A stretch of DNA of 64,000 nucleotides from Kerstersia similis (GTDB taxonomy: Bacteria; Pseudomonadota; Gammaproteobacteria; Burkholderiales; Burkholderiaceae_B), in contig NZ_CBCSIQ010000003.1 in the NCBI RefSeq assembly GCF_965139615.1, positions 62,001-126,000 of the forward strand, read 5' to 3'. The notes below the pieces were generated by a model that had not been told where the DNA came from, did no database searches, and saw only the letters and a program-made list of their open reading frames with translations. Of this stretch, positions 34,175 to 41,160 are shown piece after piece. Within the stretch, counting starts at the first letter, position 1; every line of letters starts with the position of its first letter. The position numbers and the translations under genes are program-made.

Positions 34175-35665
34175 ATGACTCACCCTGCTACAACGACGTC
34201 CGGCGCCCGCCAGGACAGTACCGCGCCGCACCTGCAGCGCTCGCTCAAAACCCGTCACCTGACCATGATCGCCATCGGCGGTGCCATTGGCACCGGCCTG
34301 TTCGTGGCCTCGGGCGCCACGATTGCACAGGTCGGCCCTGGCGGCGCCTTGCTGGCCTACGCGCTGATCGGCTGCATGGTCTATTTCATCATGACCAGCC
34401 TGGGTGAACTGGCTGCCTTCATGCCGGTTTCCGGCTCTTTCGCGACCTACGGCGCCCGCTATGTCGAAGAAGGCTTCGGCTTCGCGCTAGGGTGGAACTT
34501 CTGGTATTCCTGGGCCATTACCGTCGCCGTCGATCTGGTCGCCGCCCAGCTCGTCATGGCCTACTGGCTGCCTGATGTCCCCGGCATCCTCTGGAGCGCC
34601 CTGTTCCTGGCGTTGATGTTCGGCCTGAATGCGATTTCCGTCAAAGGCTTCGGTGAAAGCGAATTCTGGTTTGCACTGATCAAAGTCGTGGCCGTCGTGC
34701 TCTTCATCATCACCGGCCTGGCGATGCTGACCGGCATCATCCATGGTGCCGAAGGGACAGGCGTATCAAACTGGACCATAGGCGACGCTCCCTTCGCCGG
34801 CAATTTTGCTGCCATGGTCGGCGTGGCGATGATCGTCGCCTTCTCTTTCCAGGGCACGGAACTGATAGGCGTCGCCGCCGGGGAGTCGGAAAACCCCCGG
34901 GTGAACATCCCCAAGGCCGCCAAGCAGGTGTTCTGGCGCATCCTGCTGTTTTATGTGCTGGCCATCCTGGTCATCGGCCTGCTTATTCCCTATACCGACC
35001 CACAGCTGCTGCGCAGCGATGTCACCGATGTCAGCGTCAGCCCCTTCACGCTGGTCTTCGAGCGCGCCGGCCTGCTGTCGGCCGCCGCTGTCATGAACGC
35101 CGTGATCCTGACATCGGTGCTGTCGGCGGGCAACTCCGGCATGTATGCCGCCACGCGCATGCTGTTCAATCTCGCCACCGAAGGCAAGGCACCGCGCGTC
35201 CTGGCCCGCCTGACCCGCAACGGCGTACCGCTTTACGCGCTGCTGGCGACCACCGCCCTGGCCGCGCTATGTTTCGTCAGCTCCATCTTCAGCCCGAAGA
35301 TTGTCTATATCTGGCTGCTCAATACCGCCGGCATGACGGAGTTCATCGCCTGGATCAGTATCTCGGTCAGCCACTACCGCTTCCGCAAAGGCTACATCAA
35401 GCGCGGCCTGGACCTGGACGCCCTGCCCTACCGCGCCGGCCTGTTTCCGTTCGGCCCGATATTTGCCTTCATCCTGTGCCTGATCATCACGCTGGGGCAG
35501 AACTACAACGCCTTCCTGCAGGAGCGCATCGACTGGGTTGGCGCCATCGCCACGTATGTCGGCATCCCCCTGTTCCTGGCCATCTGGCTGGGCTACCGCC
35601 TGGTCAGGAAAACCCGTTTTGTACGCTATGCAGACATGACCTTCCCCACGGACACCACGCCGTGA
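34175..35665 (+). CDS. Amino acid permease, APC superfamily (LysP-like)
   Basis: A 496-residue permease with 12 predicted helices. The start of helix 1, MIAIGGAIGTGLFVASGA, and the GTELIGVAAGESENPRVNIP segment in helix 6 and its loop are signatures of the amino acid transporter (AAT) group; similarity of layout is greatest to lysine-specific permeases. Imports an amino acid with protons. Monocistronic, ahead of a tRNA-Arg gene; substrate is not certain. Confidence 0.85.
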   Translation: MTHPATTTSGARQDSTAPHLQRSLKTRHLTMIAIGGAIGTGLFVASGATIAQVGPGGALLAYALIGCMVYFIMTSLGELAAFMPVSGSFATYGARYVEEGFGFALGWNFWYSWAITVAVDLVAAQLVMAYWLPDVPGILWSALFLALMFGLNAISVKGFGESEFWFALIKVVAVVLFIITGLAMLTGIIHGAEGTGVSNWTIGDAPFAGNFAAMVGVAMIVAFSFQGTELIGVAAGESENPRVNIPKAAKQVFWRILLFYVLAILVIGLLIPYTDPQLLRSDVTDVSVSPFTLVFERAGLLSAAAVMNAVILTSVLSAGNSGMYAATRMLFNLATEGKAPRVLARLTRNGVPLYALLATTALAALCFVSSIFSPKIVYIWLLNTAGMTEFIAWISISVSHYRFRKGYIKRGLDLDALPYRAGLFPFGPIFAFILCLIITLGQNYNAFLQERIDWVGAIATYVGIPLFLAIWLGYRLVRKTRFVRYADMTFPTDTTP

Positions 35666-35737
35666 TTTGCCCGTCTGCACCTGCCTGAATCACGGCTGCA
35701 CACGGAAACGGAAAAGCAGAGTACAATCGTTGGCTCT

Positions 35738-35812
35738 GCGCCCGTAGTTCAATGGATAGAATTAGAGTTTCCGAAGCTCTCGATACAGGTTCGATTCCTG
35801 TCGGGCGCGCCA
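35738..35812 (+). tRNA. tRNA-Arg (anticodon CCG), CCA encoded
   Basis: Acceptor GCGCCCG pairs with CGGGCGC (35802-35808); the anticodon stem AGAGT/GCTCT encloses loop TTCCGAA with anticodon CCG at 35771-35773; the T-arm shows GGTTCGATTCC. Discriminator G is followed by genomic CCA (35810-35812). Total 75 bases. Decodes CGG. No integrase or duplicated tRNA end was seen nearby. Confidence 0.95.
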
Positions 35813-35971
35813 GATTCCACCTGGCGCCTGCGCAACACCTGCACAGCCACTGGCTGAACCCATCAGGTTTTCTGTGCCGCGTCCGGTACCACACCCGCAC
35901 CACGCCGCCTCTCATGCCCAGTACAGCCTGGGTGGTGCCTGAATGATCGGCACCCGAGTCGCCCCTGATAC

Positions 35972-36009
35972 AAAAATCCCCGCTGACAGCGATGCCAGCG
36001 GGGATTTTT
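35972..36009. terminator. Bidirectional Rho-independent terminator
   Basis: AAAAATCCCCGCTG (35972-35985) pairs perfectly with CAGCGGGGATTTTT (35996-36009), giving A/T tracts on both sides, between tRNA-Arg (plus) and the TerC gene (minus). A second hairpin, GGGGCGCCA/TGGCGCCCC, lies at 36013-36033 next to the TerC stop. Confidence 0.9.
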
Positions 36010-36050
36010 CATGGGGCGCCAGCCTGGCGCCCCGGCAGCCCTGAGCGTAC

Positions 36051-36755
36051 TCAGTGCGCCGCACCTGCCTGCTTGCGACGGCCCAGCCACAGGCCGACAC
36101 CGACCACCAGCGCGGCGCCCAGCACACCGGCACCAATATGCATCAGGTTGGACACCTCACCAACATGGTCCCTGAGAACGGCGTCTGTCAGCAGCATGCC
36201 GCCAGCCAACCAGCCCAGCAGGCCCGCACCAAACACCACCACCAGCGGGAAACGATCAATCAGCTTGAGCACCAGCGTGCTGCCCCAGATGATGATGGGC
36301 ACACTGACCAGCAAACCGAAGATCACCAGCCCCAGCTGATGGTCGGCGTGCGCACCCTGCGCAGCGCCAGCGATGGCAATCACGTTGTCCAGACTCATGA
36401 CCAGGTCGGCAATGATGATGGTCTTGACCGCGGCAAACACTGACGCACCACCTTCTATCTTGCCATGCGCATCATGGTCGGGAATCAGCAGCTTGATACC
36501 GATCCAGACCAGCAACACCGCGCCCACGATCTTCAGGAACGGGACTTCCAGCAAGGTCAGGGCAAACGCGATCAGGGCGACGCGCAACAGGATCGCGCCT
36601 GCCGTGCCCCACAGAATGCCCTTCATGCGTTTGTCCGCCGGCAGATTGCGACAGGCCAGCGCAATGACCACGGCATTGTCGCCACCGAGCAGAATATCTA
36701 TCAAGATGATCTGGAAAACAGCGGCCCAGCTCAGGGTCTGAAAAAATTCCAGCAT
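36051..36755 (-). CDS. TerC/Alx-family membrane protein, probable Mn2+ exporter
   Basis: A 234-residue protein with about seven helices. The two acidic signatures of the family are present: DILLGGDNAVVIALACRNLP and ADLVMSLDNVIAIAGAAQGA, whose Asp/Asn residues line the presumed metal path. Members (Alx, YkoY, YceF) export manganese. The leader holds a yybP-ykoY riboswitch and terminator, which strongly supports Mn2+ rather than tellurite. GAGGA lies about ten bases ahead of the ATG. Confidence 0.88.
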   Translation of the reverse strand: MLEFFQTLSWAAVFQIILIDILLGGDNAVVIALACRNLPADKRMKGILWGTAGAILLRVALIAFALTLLEVPFLKIVGAVLLVWIGIKLLIPDHDAHGKIEGGASVFAAVKTIIIADLVMSLDNVIAIAGAAQGAHADHQLGLVIFGLLVSVPIIIWGSTLVLKLIDRFPLVVVFGAGLLGWLAGGMLLTDAVLRDHVGEVSNLMHIGAGVLGAALVVGVGLWLGRRKQAGAAH

Positions 36756-36835
36756 GGTTCGTCTATCCTCAAAACAGGCAATTCATTGATCTGAAAACCA
36801 GATCGGACCCTTTGCCATTCCGCATGATGACACCC

Positions 36836-36871
36836 GGAAACAAAAATGGCCCGATCCACCAGGACCAGGCC
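36836..36871 (-). terminator. Riboswitch-linked Rho-independent terminator in the TerC leader
   Basis: On the minus strand a 24-base element (36871 to 36848) folds into a 10-bp stem with two G-U pairs and loop TGGT, then ATTTTTGTTT. It lies between the aptamer (ending near 36914) and the TerC start (36755), so it is well placed as the expression platform: transcription would stop here without Mn2+. Confidence 0.75.
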
Positions 36872-36908
36872 ACATGCTGAGGAGGAGTTTCCCATGCACG
36901 CACCTTGC

Positions 36909-37025
36909 CCTTACGGCAAGGTCTTGCTTGCGGCACGAAGCCGCCCGGACACCGGGATAAAAGCCAGAATTCAGGCGTTCATCCGTCATGACGATGACTC
37001 GGAAGGTAAGCTACTCCCCTTGATT
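36909..37025 (-). promoter_or_regulatory. yybP-ykoY manganese riboswitch
   Basis: On the minus strand the aptamer begins CAAGGGGAGTAGC and ends AGCAAGACCTTGCC, the two hallmark segments of the yybP-ykoY class. CAAGG and CCTTG form P1. Inside, GTCATCGTCATGACG and CCCGGTGTCCGGG supply the two long arms. The 3' side can instead fold CCTTGCC with GGCAAGG (36902-36922), a competing stem for switching. GGGGAGTAG also encodes the last codons and stop of the upstream LysR gene. Confidence 0.85.
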
Positions 37026-37952
37026 CCGCAAAGTATAGCTCACTTCACCGCGTTGCTGCGCAACTTCCACAACATGCGCCCGCAGCCAGCGGTGCACCGG
37101 ATCGTCCTGGTGGCGTTGGTGCCACACCATATACATGGGCATGGGCGGCGCCTCCAGCGGCAGCGGTGCTGTCGCCAGGCCGCGCAGCGCACCCACGGCC
37201 AACAGCGACGGCGCTGTCGCAATCCATGGCCCGCCATGCAGCATCGCACCCAGCGCGGCCATGCCAGGCACCGTCGCGACGAAACGGCGTTGCACGCCTT
37301 TGCGCAACATCCATTCGTCGATATCCAGCATGCGCCTGGGCTCATACAAGACCGTCACATGCTCCGCCGCGCGATACGCCTTCATGCTGGCGGGCGCAGC
37401 GCACTGGGCGGCATCATAGAAAATGCAATAGTTATCCTCGAACAAGCGTTTCTGATAGATGTCGTCGCCCAGCGGTGGGCGCGGCGTAATCAGCAAGTCG
37501 CAATGCTGCTCGCGCAGTACCGCCGGGGTCGGCGCGCCGGAGGGCACGACATGCAGGCTGACACCCGGCGCCTGCGCCCGCAGGCGCCGCAACAAGGTAG
37601 GCAACAGGGCATCGCGCTGCAAGTCGTTGGCGGCAATGGTGAGGCTCATGTTCAGCCGTGCCGGCTCAAAGCCCGCAGCCAGCGTGAAATGCCGCAACTC
37701 ATCCAGCAAGCCGCGCGCCCGCTCGGCCAGCACCCCCGCCATGGCGGTCGGCGCAATGCCCCGGCCCGACTTCACGAACAGGGCATCGCCCGCAATGGCA
37801 CGCAGCTTATCCAGTCCGTGGCTGACGGCAGATTGAGTCACTCCCAGGCGCTGCGCCGCGCGCGTCACGGAACCTTCCTCATACACCACCCACAGCAACT
37901 GCAACAGCCTGCCATCCAAATCCAAATGATCGAAATCGTTCATGGGTTTCAT
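37011..37952 (-). CDS. LysR-family regulator, divergent from ligAB
   Basis: A 313-residue LysR protein: HTH with LWVVYEEGSVTRAAQRLGVT and QSAVSHGLDKLRAIAGDALF, effector domain after residue 90. Start at ATG 37952, with AAAGG ten bases upstream; longer frames would run through the operator into ligA. Divergent from ligA with only 71 bases between, so it very probably controls the dioxygenase. Its last codons and TAG stop form part of the riboswitch P1/core of the downstream TerC leader, an unusual overlap. Confidence 0.88.
   Translation of the reverse strand: MKPMNDFDHLDLDGRLLQLLWVVYEEGSVTRAAQRLGVTQSAVSHGLDKLRAIAGDALFVKSGRGIAPTAMAGVLAERARGLLDELRHFTLAAGFEPARLNMSLTIAANDLQRDALLPTLLRRLRAQAPGVSLHVVPSGAPTPAVLREQHCDLLITPRPPLGDDIYQKRLFEDNYCIFYDAAQCAAPASMKAYRAAEHVTVLYEPRRMLDIDEWMLRKGVQRRFVATVPGMAALGAMLHGGPWIATAPSLLAVGALRGLATAPLPLEAPPMPMYMVWHQRHQDDPVHRWLRAHVVEVAQQRGEVSYTLRNQGE
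37032..37063 (-). promoter_or_regulatory. Candidate promoter of the riboswitch-TerC transcript, inside the LysR 3' end
   Basis: On the minus strand TATACT at 37037-37032 stands seven bases before the expected aptamer 5' end (about 37025), with TTGCGC about 20 bases further upstream. The -10 is good, the spacing is long. It would let TerC be transcribed independently of the LysR gene. Confidence 0.4.
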
Positions 37953-37982
37953 GACTGAATCGGCCTTTATCCATACTGATGA

Positions 37983-38012
37983 CAAGGGAATAATGACGCC
38001 ATTATCCCCTTG
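37983..38012. promoter_or_regulatory. Inverted repeat between LysR and ligA, candidate operator
   Basis: CAAGGGAATAATG (37983-37995) and CATTATCCCCTTG (38000-38012) match at 12 of 13 positions around a 4-base centre. It ends directly before the CGGAGG ribosome site of ligA and starts 31 bases from the LysR ATG. It fits a LysR recognition site, but in the ligA mRNA it could also fold next to the ribosome site. Confidence 0.6.
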
Positions 38013-38023
38013 CGGAGGCAGGC

Positions 38024-38365
38024 ATGTCACACGAAATTCCAGGTACCAAATTGTTCGATGGCGAATTGGCCATGCGCGGCTATGCCCTGAACAAGATGTG
38101 TTTTTCCTTCAACGATGCGGCCAACCGCGCGGAATTCCTGGCCAACGAAGACGCCTACTGTGCCCGCTATGGCCTGAACGAAGCCCAGCGCTCGGCCATC
38201 CGCAACCGCAATGTGCTGCAGTTGATCGACGCTGGCGGCAATGTCTATTACCTGGCGAAATTCGCCGGCATCCTGAAGCTGGATGTCCAGGATCTGGGCG
38301 CCCAGCAGACAGGCATGACCAAAGATGCCTTCAAGGCCAAATTGCTGGCCTATGCCAAGGACTGA
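38024..38365 (+). CDS. ligA: Protocatechuate 4,5-dioxygenase, alpha subunit
   Basis: A 113-residue small subunit matching LigA: RGYALNKMCFSFNDAANRAEF and the helical YGLNEAQRSAIRNRNVLQLI with GGNVYYLAKFAGI. It caps the active site of the LigB subunit encoded 42 bases downstream. CGGAGG precedes the ATG. Confidence 0.93.
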   Translation: MSHEIPGTKLFDGELAMRGYALNKMCFSFNDAANRAEFLANEDAYCARYGLNEAQRSAIRNRNVLQLIDAGGNVYYLAKFAGILKLDVQDLGAQQTGMTKDAFKAKLLAYAKD

Positions 38366-38407
38366 GCCCGCGCCTCCTCACAGACAAAAAAGACAAGGAC
38401 ATTCATC

Positions 38408-39247
38408 ATGGCAACCATCGTCGGCGGCATCCTCACCTCCCATGTTCCCGCCATCGGCCGCGCCATTGCGCTGGAGCTGCAGCAGGATCCCTACTGGAAA
38501 CCTTTCTTCGATGGTTTCCCGCCAGTGCGGGAATGGCTGGCCCGCCAGCGCCCGGATGTGGTCGTCGTGTTCTACAACGACCACGGCCTGAACTTCTTCC
38601 TCGACAAAATGCCGACCTTCGCCATCGGCGCAGCGCCCAGTTACAGCAATGCCGACGAGGGTTGGGGCATCCCGCAAGTCCCGGCATTCAAGGGTGAGCA
38701 AACGTTGTCGTGGCACCTGATCGAAGCCCTGGTGGCCAATGAGTTCGACCCGGTCACCTGTCAGGAAATGCTGGTGGACCACGCATTCACATTGCCCATG
38801 ACCTTGCTCTGGCCCGATCAGCAGTGGCCCGTGACGGTTGTACCGGTCAACATCAATACCGTGCAGTTCCCCTTGCCCTCCGCCAAGCGCTGCTACGACC
38901 TGGGCGCCACCATCGGCCAGGCCGTACGCAACTGGGACAGCAGCAAACGGGTGGCCTTCCTGGGCACCGGCGGCCTGTCGCACCAGCTCGACGGAGAACG
39001 CGCCGGCTTCATCAACAAGAATTTCGACCTGGAGTTCATGGACAGCCTGGTCAAGGACCCGCGCTGGGCCACGCAGTTCAGCATTCATCAATTGGTCGAA
39101 CTCGCGGGCACGCAAGGCATCGAACTGCTGATGTGGCTGGCCACCCGTGGCGCGCTGGGCGAGCAAGTACGCGAAGTCCACCGCAACTATCACATCCCGA
39201 TTTCCAACACCGCTTCCGGCGTACAGCTGCTGGAGCCTGTTGCCTGA
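38408..39247 (+). CDS. ligB: Protocatechuate 4,5-dioxygenase, beta (catalytic) subunit
   Basis: A 279-residue type II extradiol dioxygenase. Iron ligands by comparison with LigB are H12 (LTSHVPA), H59 (NDHGLNFF) and a Glu in the AGTQGIELLMW segment; the catalytic His lies in GLSHQLDGERAGF. It opens protocatechuate between C4 and C5 to 4-carboxy-2-hydroxymuconate-6-semialdehyde; gallate or methylgallate are alternative substrates. The next pathway genes (ligC, ligI, ligJ, ligK) are not in the window. Confidence 0.92.
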   Translation: MATIVGGILTSHVPAIGRAIALELQQDPYWKPFFDGFPPVREWLARQRPDVVVVFYNDHGLNFFLDKMPTFAIGAAPSYSNADEGWGIPQVPAFKGEQTLSWHLIEALVANEFDPVTCQEMLVDHAFTLPMTLLWPDQQWPVTVVPVNINTVQFPLPSAKRCYDLGATIGQAVRNWDSSKRVAFLGTGGLSHQLDGERAGFINKNFDLEFMDSLVKDPRWATQFSIHQLVELAGTQGIELLMWLATRGALGEQVREVHRNYHIPISNTASGVQLLEPVA

Positions 39248-39278
39248 GTTTCATCGCCTGATGCCTCCTCATCCGGCC

Positions 39279-39336
39279 CCAGGCCAGCCATGGCCTGGTT
39301 TTTCGCCAGACACGCACGTGTCTGGCATTTTTTTTT
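39279..39336 (+). terminator. Tandem Rho-independent terminators after ligB
   Basis: CCAGGCCA/TGGCCTGG with T5 (39279-39303) is followed at once by CCAGACACG/CGTGTCTGG with a run of nine T (39306-39336). Two strong terminators in series isolate ligAB from the iron-type sigma operon. Confidence 0.93.
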
Positions 39337-39373
39337 GCCGATTCCAGCGATGTATGTCAGGACGTAACATCAT

Positions 39374-39400
39374 GATATTATCGCCACTGATTCTCAATCA
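39374..39400. promoter_or_regulatory. Adjacent small palindromes ahead of the sigma factor gene, possible Fur site
   Basis: GATATTATC (39374-39382) and TGATTCTCAATCA (39388-39400) lie in the only AT-rich stretch before the fecI-like gene. Iron-type ECF sigma genes are usually Fur-controlled, but the match to the 19-bp Fur consensus is only about 10 of 19, so this is a weak proposal. Confidence 0.35.
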
Positions 39401-39458
39401 TATTCAAATCCTGGCCTGCCCTGTTGACCCGCTCACCAGATGGCGCATCGAGAACCAG

Positions 39459-39986
39459 ATGCTCAACCCCCCCTCTCAGCCCCCGGTCGATGGCCTGTAC
39501 CGTGAACACCAAAGCTGGCTGCATAACTGGCTGCGCCGCAAACTGGGCAACGCTGACGACGCATCCGACCTGCTGCAGGAAACGTTCCTGCGAGTCTTGC
39601 GCCGCCCTGCTTCCTTTCTCCTGCGCGACAACGCTGGCTTTTCGCCCCGGCGACAACTGGCCCTGATTGCCAACGGGCTGGTCATCAACAAATGGCGGCG
39701 CGACGCCCTGGAACGCGAATACCTGGCGGTGCTGGCCAACATGGAGGCGCCCGGCTCGCCGTCGCCGGAAACCCGCGCCATCCTGCTGGACATCCTCTGC
39801 GAAATCGACGCCATGCTGGATGGCCTGCCCGATAAATGCAGGCGCGCTTTCCTGATGGCGCAGCTCGATGGCATGAGCCACGACGCCATCGCACAGGAAT
39901 TGGGTGTCACGCGCCGCAGCGTCCATAACTATCAGGTACGCGCCATGCTGGCCTGCAGCCAGTATCTGATGAGCCAGCAAGATTGA
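39459..39986 (+). CDS. FecI-family ECF sigma factor
   Basis: A 175-residue ECF sigma. Region 2 spans LHNWLRRKLGNADDASDLLQ and ETFLRVLRR, region 4 spans LPDKCRRAFLMAQLDGMSHD and IAQELGVTRRSVHNYQVRAM. I start at the ATG at 39459; frames extend further upstream across the terminators and are not credible. It should recruit RNA polymerase to the receptor operon when released by the FecR-type protein seven bases downstream. Confidence 0.9.
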   Translation: MLNPPSQPPVDGLYREHQSWLHNWLRRKLGNADDASDLLQETFLRVLRRPASFLLRDNAGFSPRRQLALIANGLVINKWRRDALEREYLAVLANMEAPGSPSPETRAILLDILCEIDAMLDGLPDKCRRAFLMAQLDGMSHDAIAQELGVTRRSVHNYQVRAMLACSQYLMSQQD

Positions 39987-39992
39987 ACCGCC

Positions 39993-40988
39993 ATGGCACT
40001 TCCTGAACCCGGTTCAAAGCTGAACGGGCCGCTGCAAAAAGCAGATCAACGGGCGCTGCGAGAAGCCGCCGACTGGTTCGCGCAATTCCAGGCAGGAGAT
40101 GCCGGCCCGGAACAACAACGGCAATGGCGCCTGTGGCTGGAGCGCGAAGATGCCAATGCTCGCGCCTGGGCCTGGATGGAACGTGTCAGCAACACCATGT
40201 CCAGCCTGCAGGAACCTGCTGCCAGCAAGATCCTGATCCAGTCCCGCGCCCGCCGCCGTGTCATGGGCAAAACCGTGGCCAGCGTATTGGCACTGGGCGC
40301 AGGCAGCGCGGCGACCATCAGCCTGCTGCCGGTACGCGCCTGGGCGGCCACCTATTATGCGGGTGTCGGCCCAGGCCAGCGCATCCTGCTGCAAGACGGC
40401 TCGCTGCTCTGGCTGGATACCGACAGCGCCGCCAATGTCGATTTCACCGAATCATTGCGTACGGTGGAACTGGTGCGCGGCCGCCTATTCATTCAGACAG
40501 CGCCCGACCCAGCGCCGCTGGCGCGCCGTTTCGAAGTCGTGACGCCAGAAGGCCGCCTCATCCCCTCGGGCACCCGTTTTGCGGTGCGCCTGGCTGGCGG
40601 CAGCACGGATCTGGCCGTCTTCGAAGGCAGTGTTGCCAGCCACCCCAGACGCGCCGGGCCGGACGATGTGCTGGTCGTGCCAGCAGGCATGGCAACCCGC
40701 ATGAGCGCCGCAAGCTGCAGCGCCCTGCGTCCGGCCAGCCGGGCCATGCAAACCTGGATCGACAACGTACTGCTGGCCGAACATATTCCCCTGGGAGAAT
40801 TTATCCAGGAGCTGGCGCGCTACCGTCATGGCTGGATTACCTGTGCACCGGAAGTCGCCGACCTGATCCTGTTCGGCAGCTATCCGCTGGATGACATCGA
40901 CGCCAGCCTGAGCGCCATCGCGCGCACCCTGCCAGTACAAGTGGAAAAGCGCTGGCCGGGACGCATTCTGATTCAAGCGCGACGCTGA
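39993..40988 (+). CDS. FecR-family anti-sigma / sigma regulator
   Basis: A 331-residue inner-membrane regulator. The cytoplasmic N-terminus has the family's ADWFAQFQAGDAG and WRLWLEREDANARAWAWMER segments; a single helix is near 95-115; the periplasmic FecR domain follows (GPGQRILLQDGSLLWLDTDS), ending in the region that contacts the receptor signalling domain. It relays substrate binding at the TonB receptor to the sigma factor. Confidence 0.92.
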   Translation: MALPEPGSKLNGPLQKADQRALREAADWFAQFQAGDAGPEQQRQWRLWLEREDANARAWAWMERVSNTMSSLQEPAASKILIQSRARRRVMGKTVASVLALGAGSAATISLLPVRAWAATYYAGVGPGQRILLQDGSLLWLDTDSAANVDFTESLRTVELVRGRLFIQTAPDPAPLARRFEVVTPEGRLIPSGTRFAVRLAGGSTDLAVFEGSVASHPRRAGPDDVLVVPAGMATRMSAASCSALRPASRAMQTWIDNVLLAEHIPLGEFIQELARYRHGWITCAPEVADLILFGSYPLDDIDASLSAIARTLPVQVEKRWPGRILIQARR

Positions 40989-41160
40989 CCCCCAACCCCT
41001 GCCCGCCTGCGCAGAGCGGCACTGGCGCAATGCCGCTCCAGATCGGTTTCATTTTGTTTCAAAGTCACAAATAAAAAACTTTCTCAATTCTATTCCTGAA
41101 TGGGTACTCCCAGATATCAGCGGCGTCACAGACGCTGACGAATCCCCGGAGACACATTCC

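Noticed and set aside
35738..35812. tRNA-Arg as an integration site for a mobile element
   Set aside because: No integrase gene, no repeated tRNA 3' end, and flanking genes are ordinary housekeeping or transport genes.
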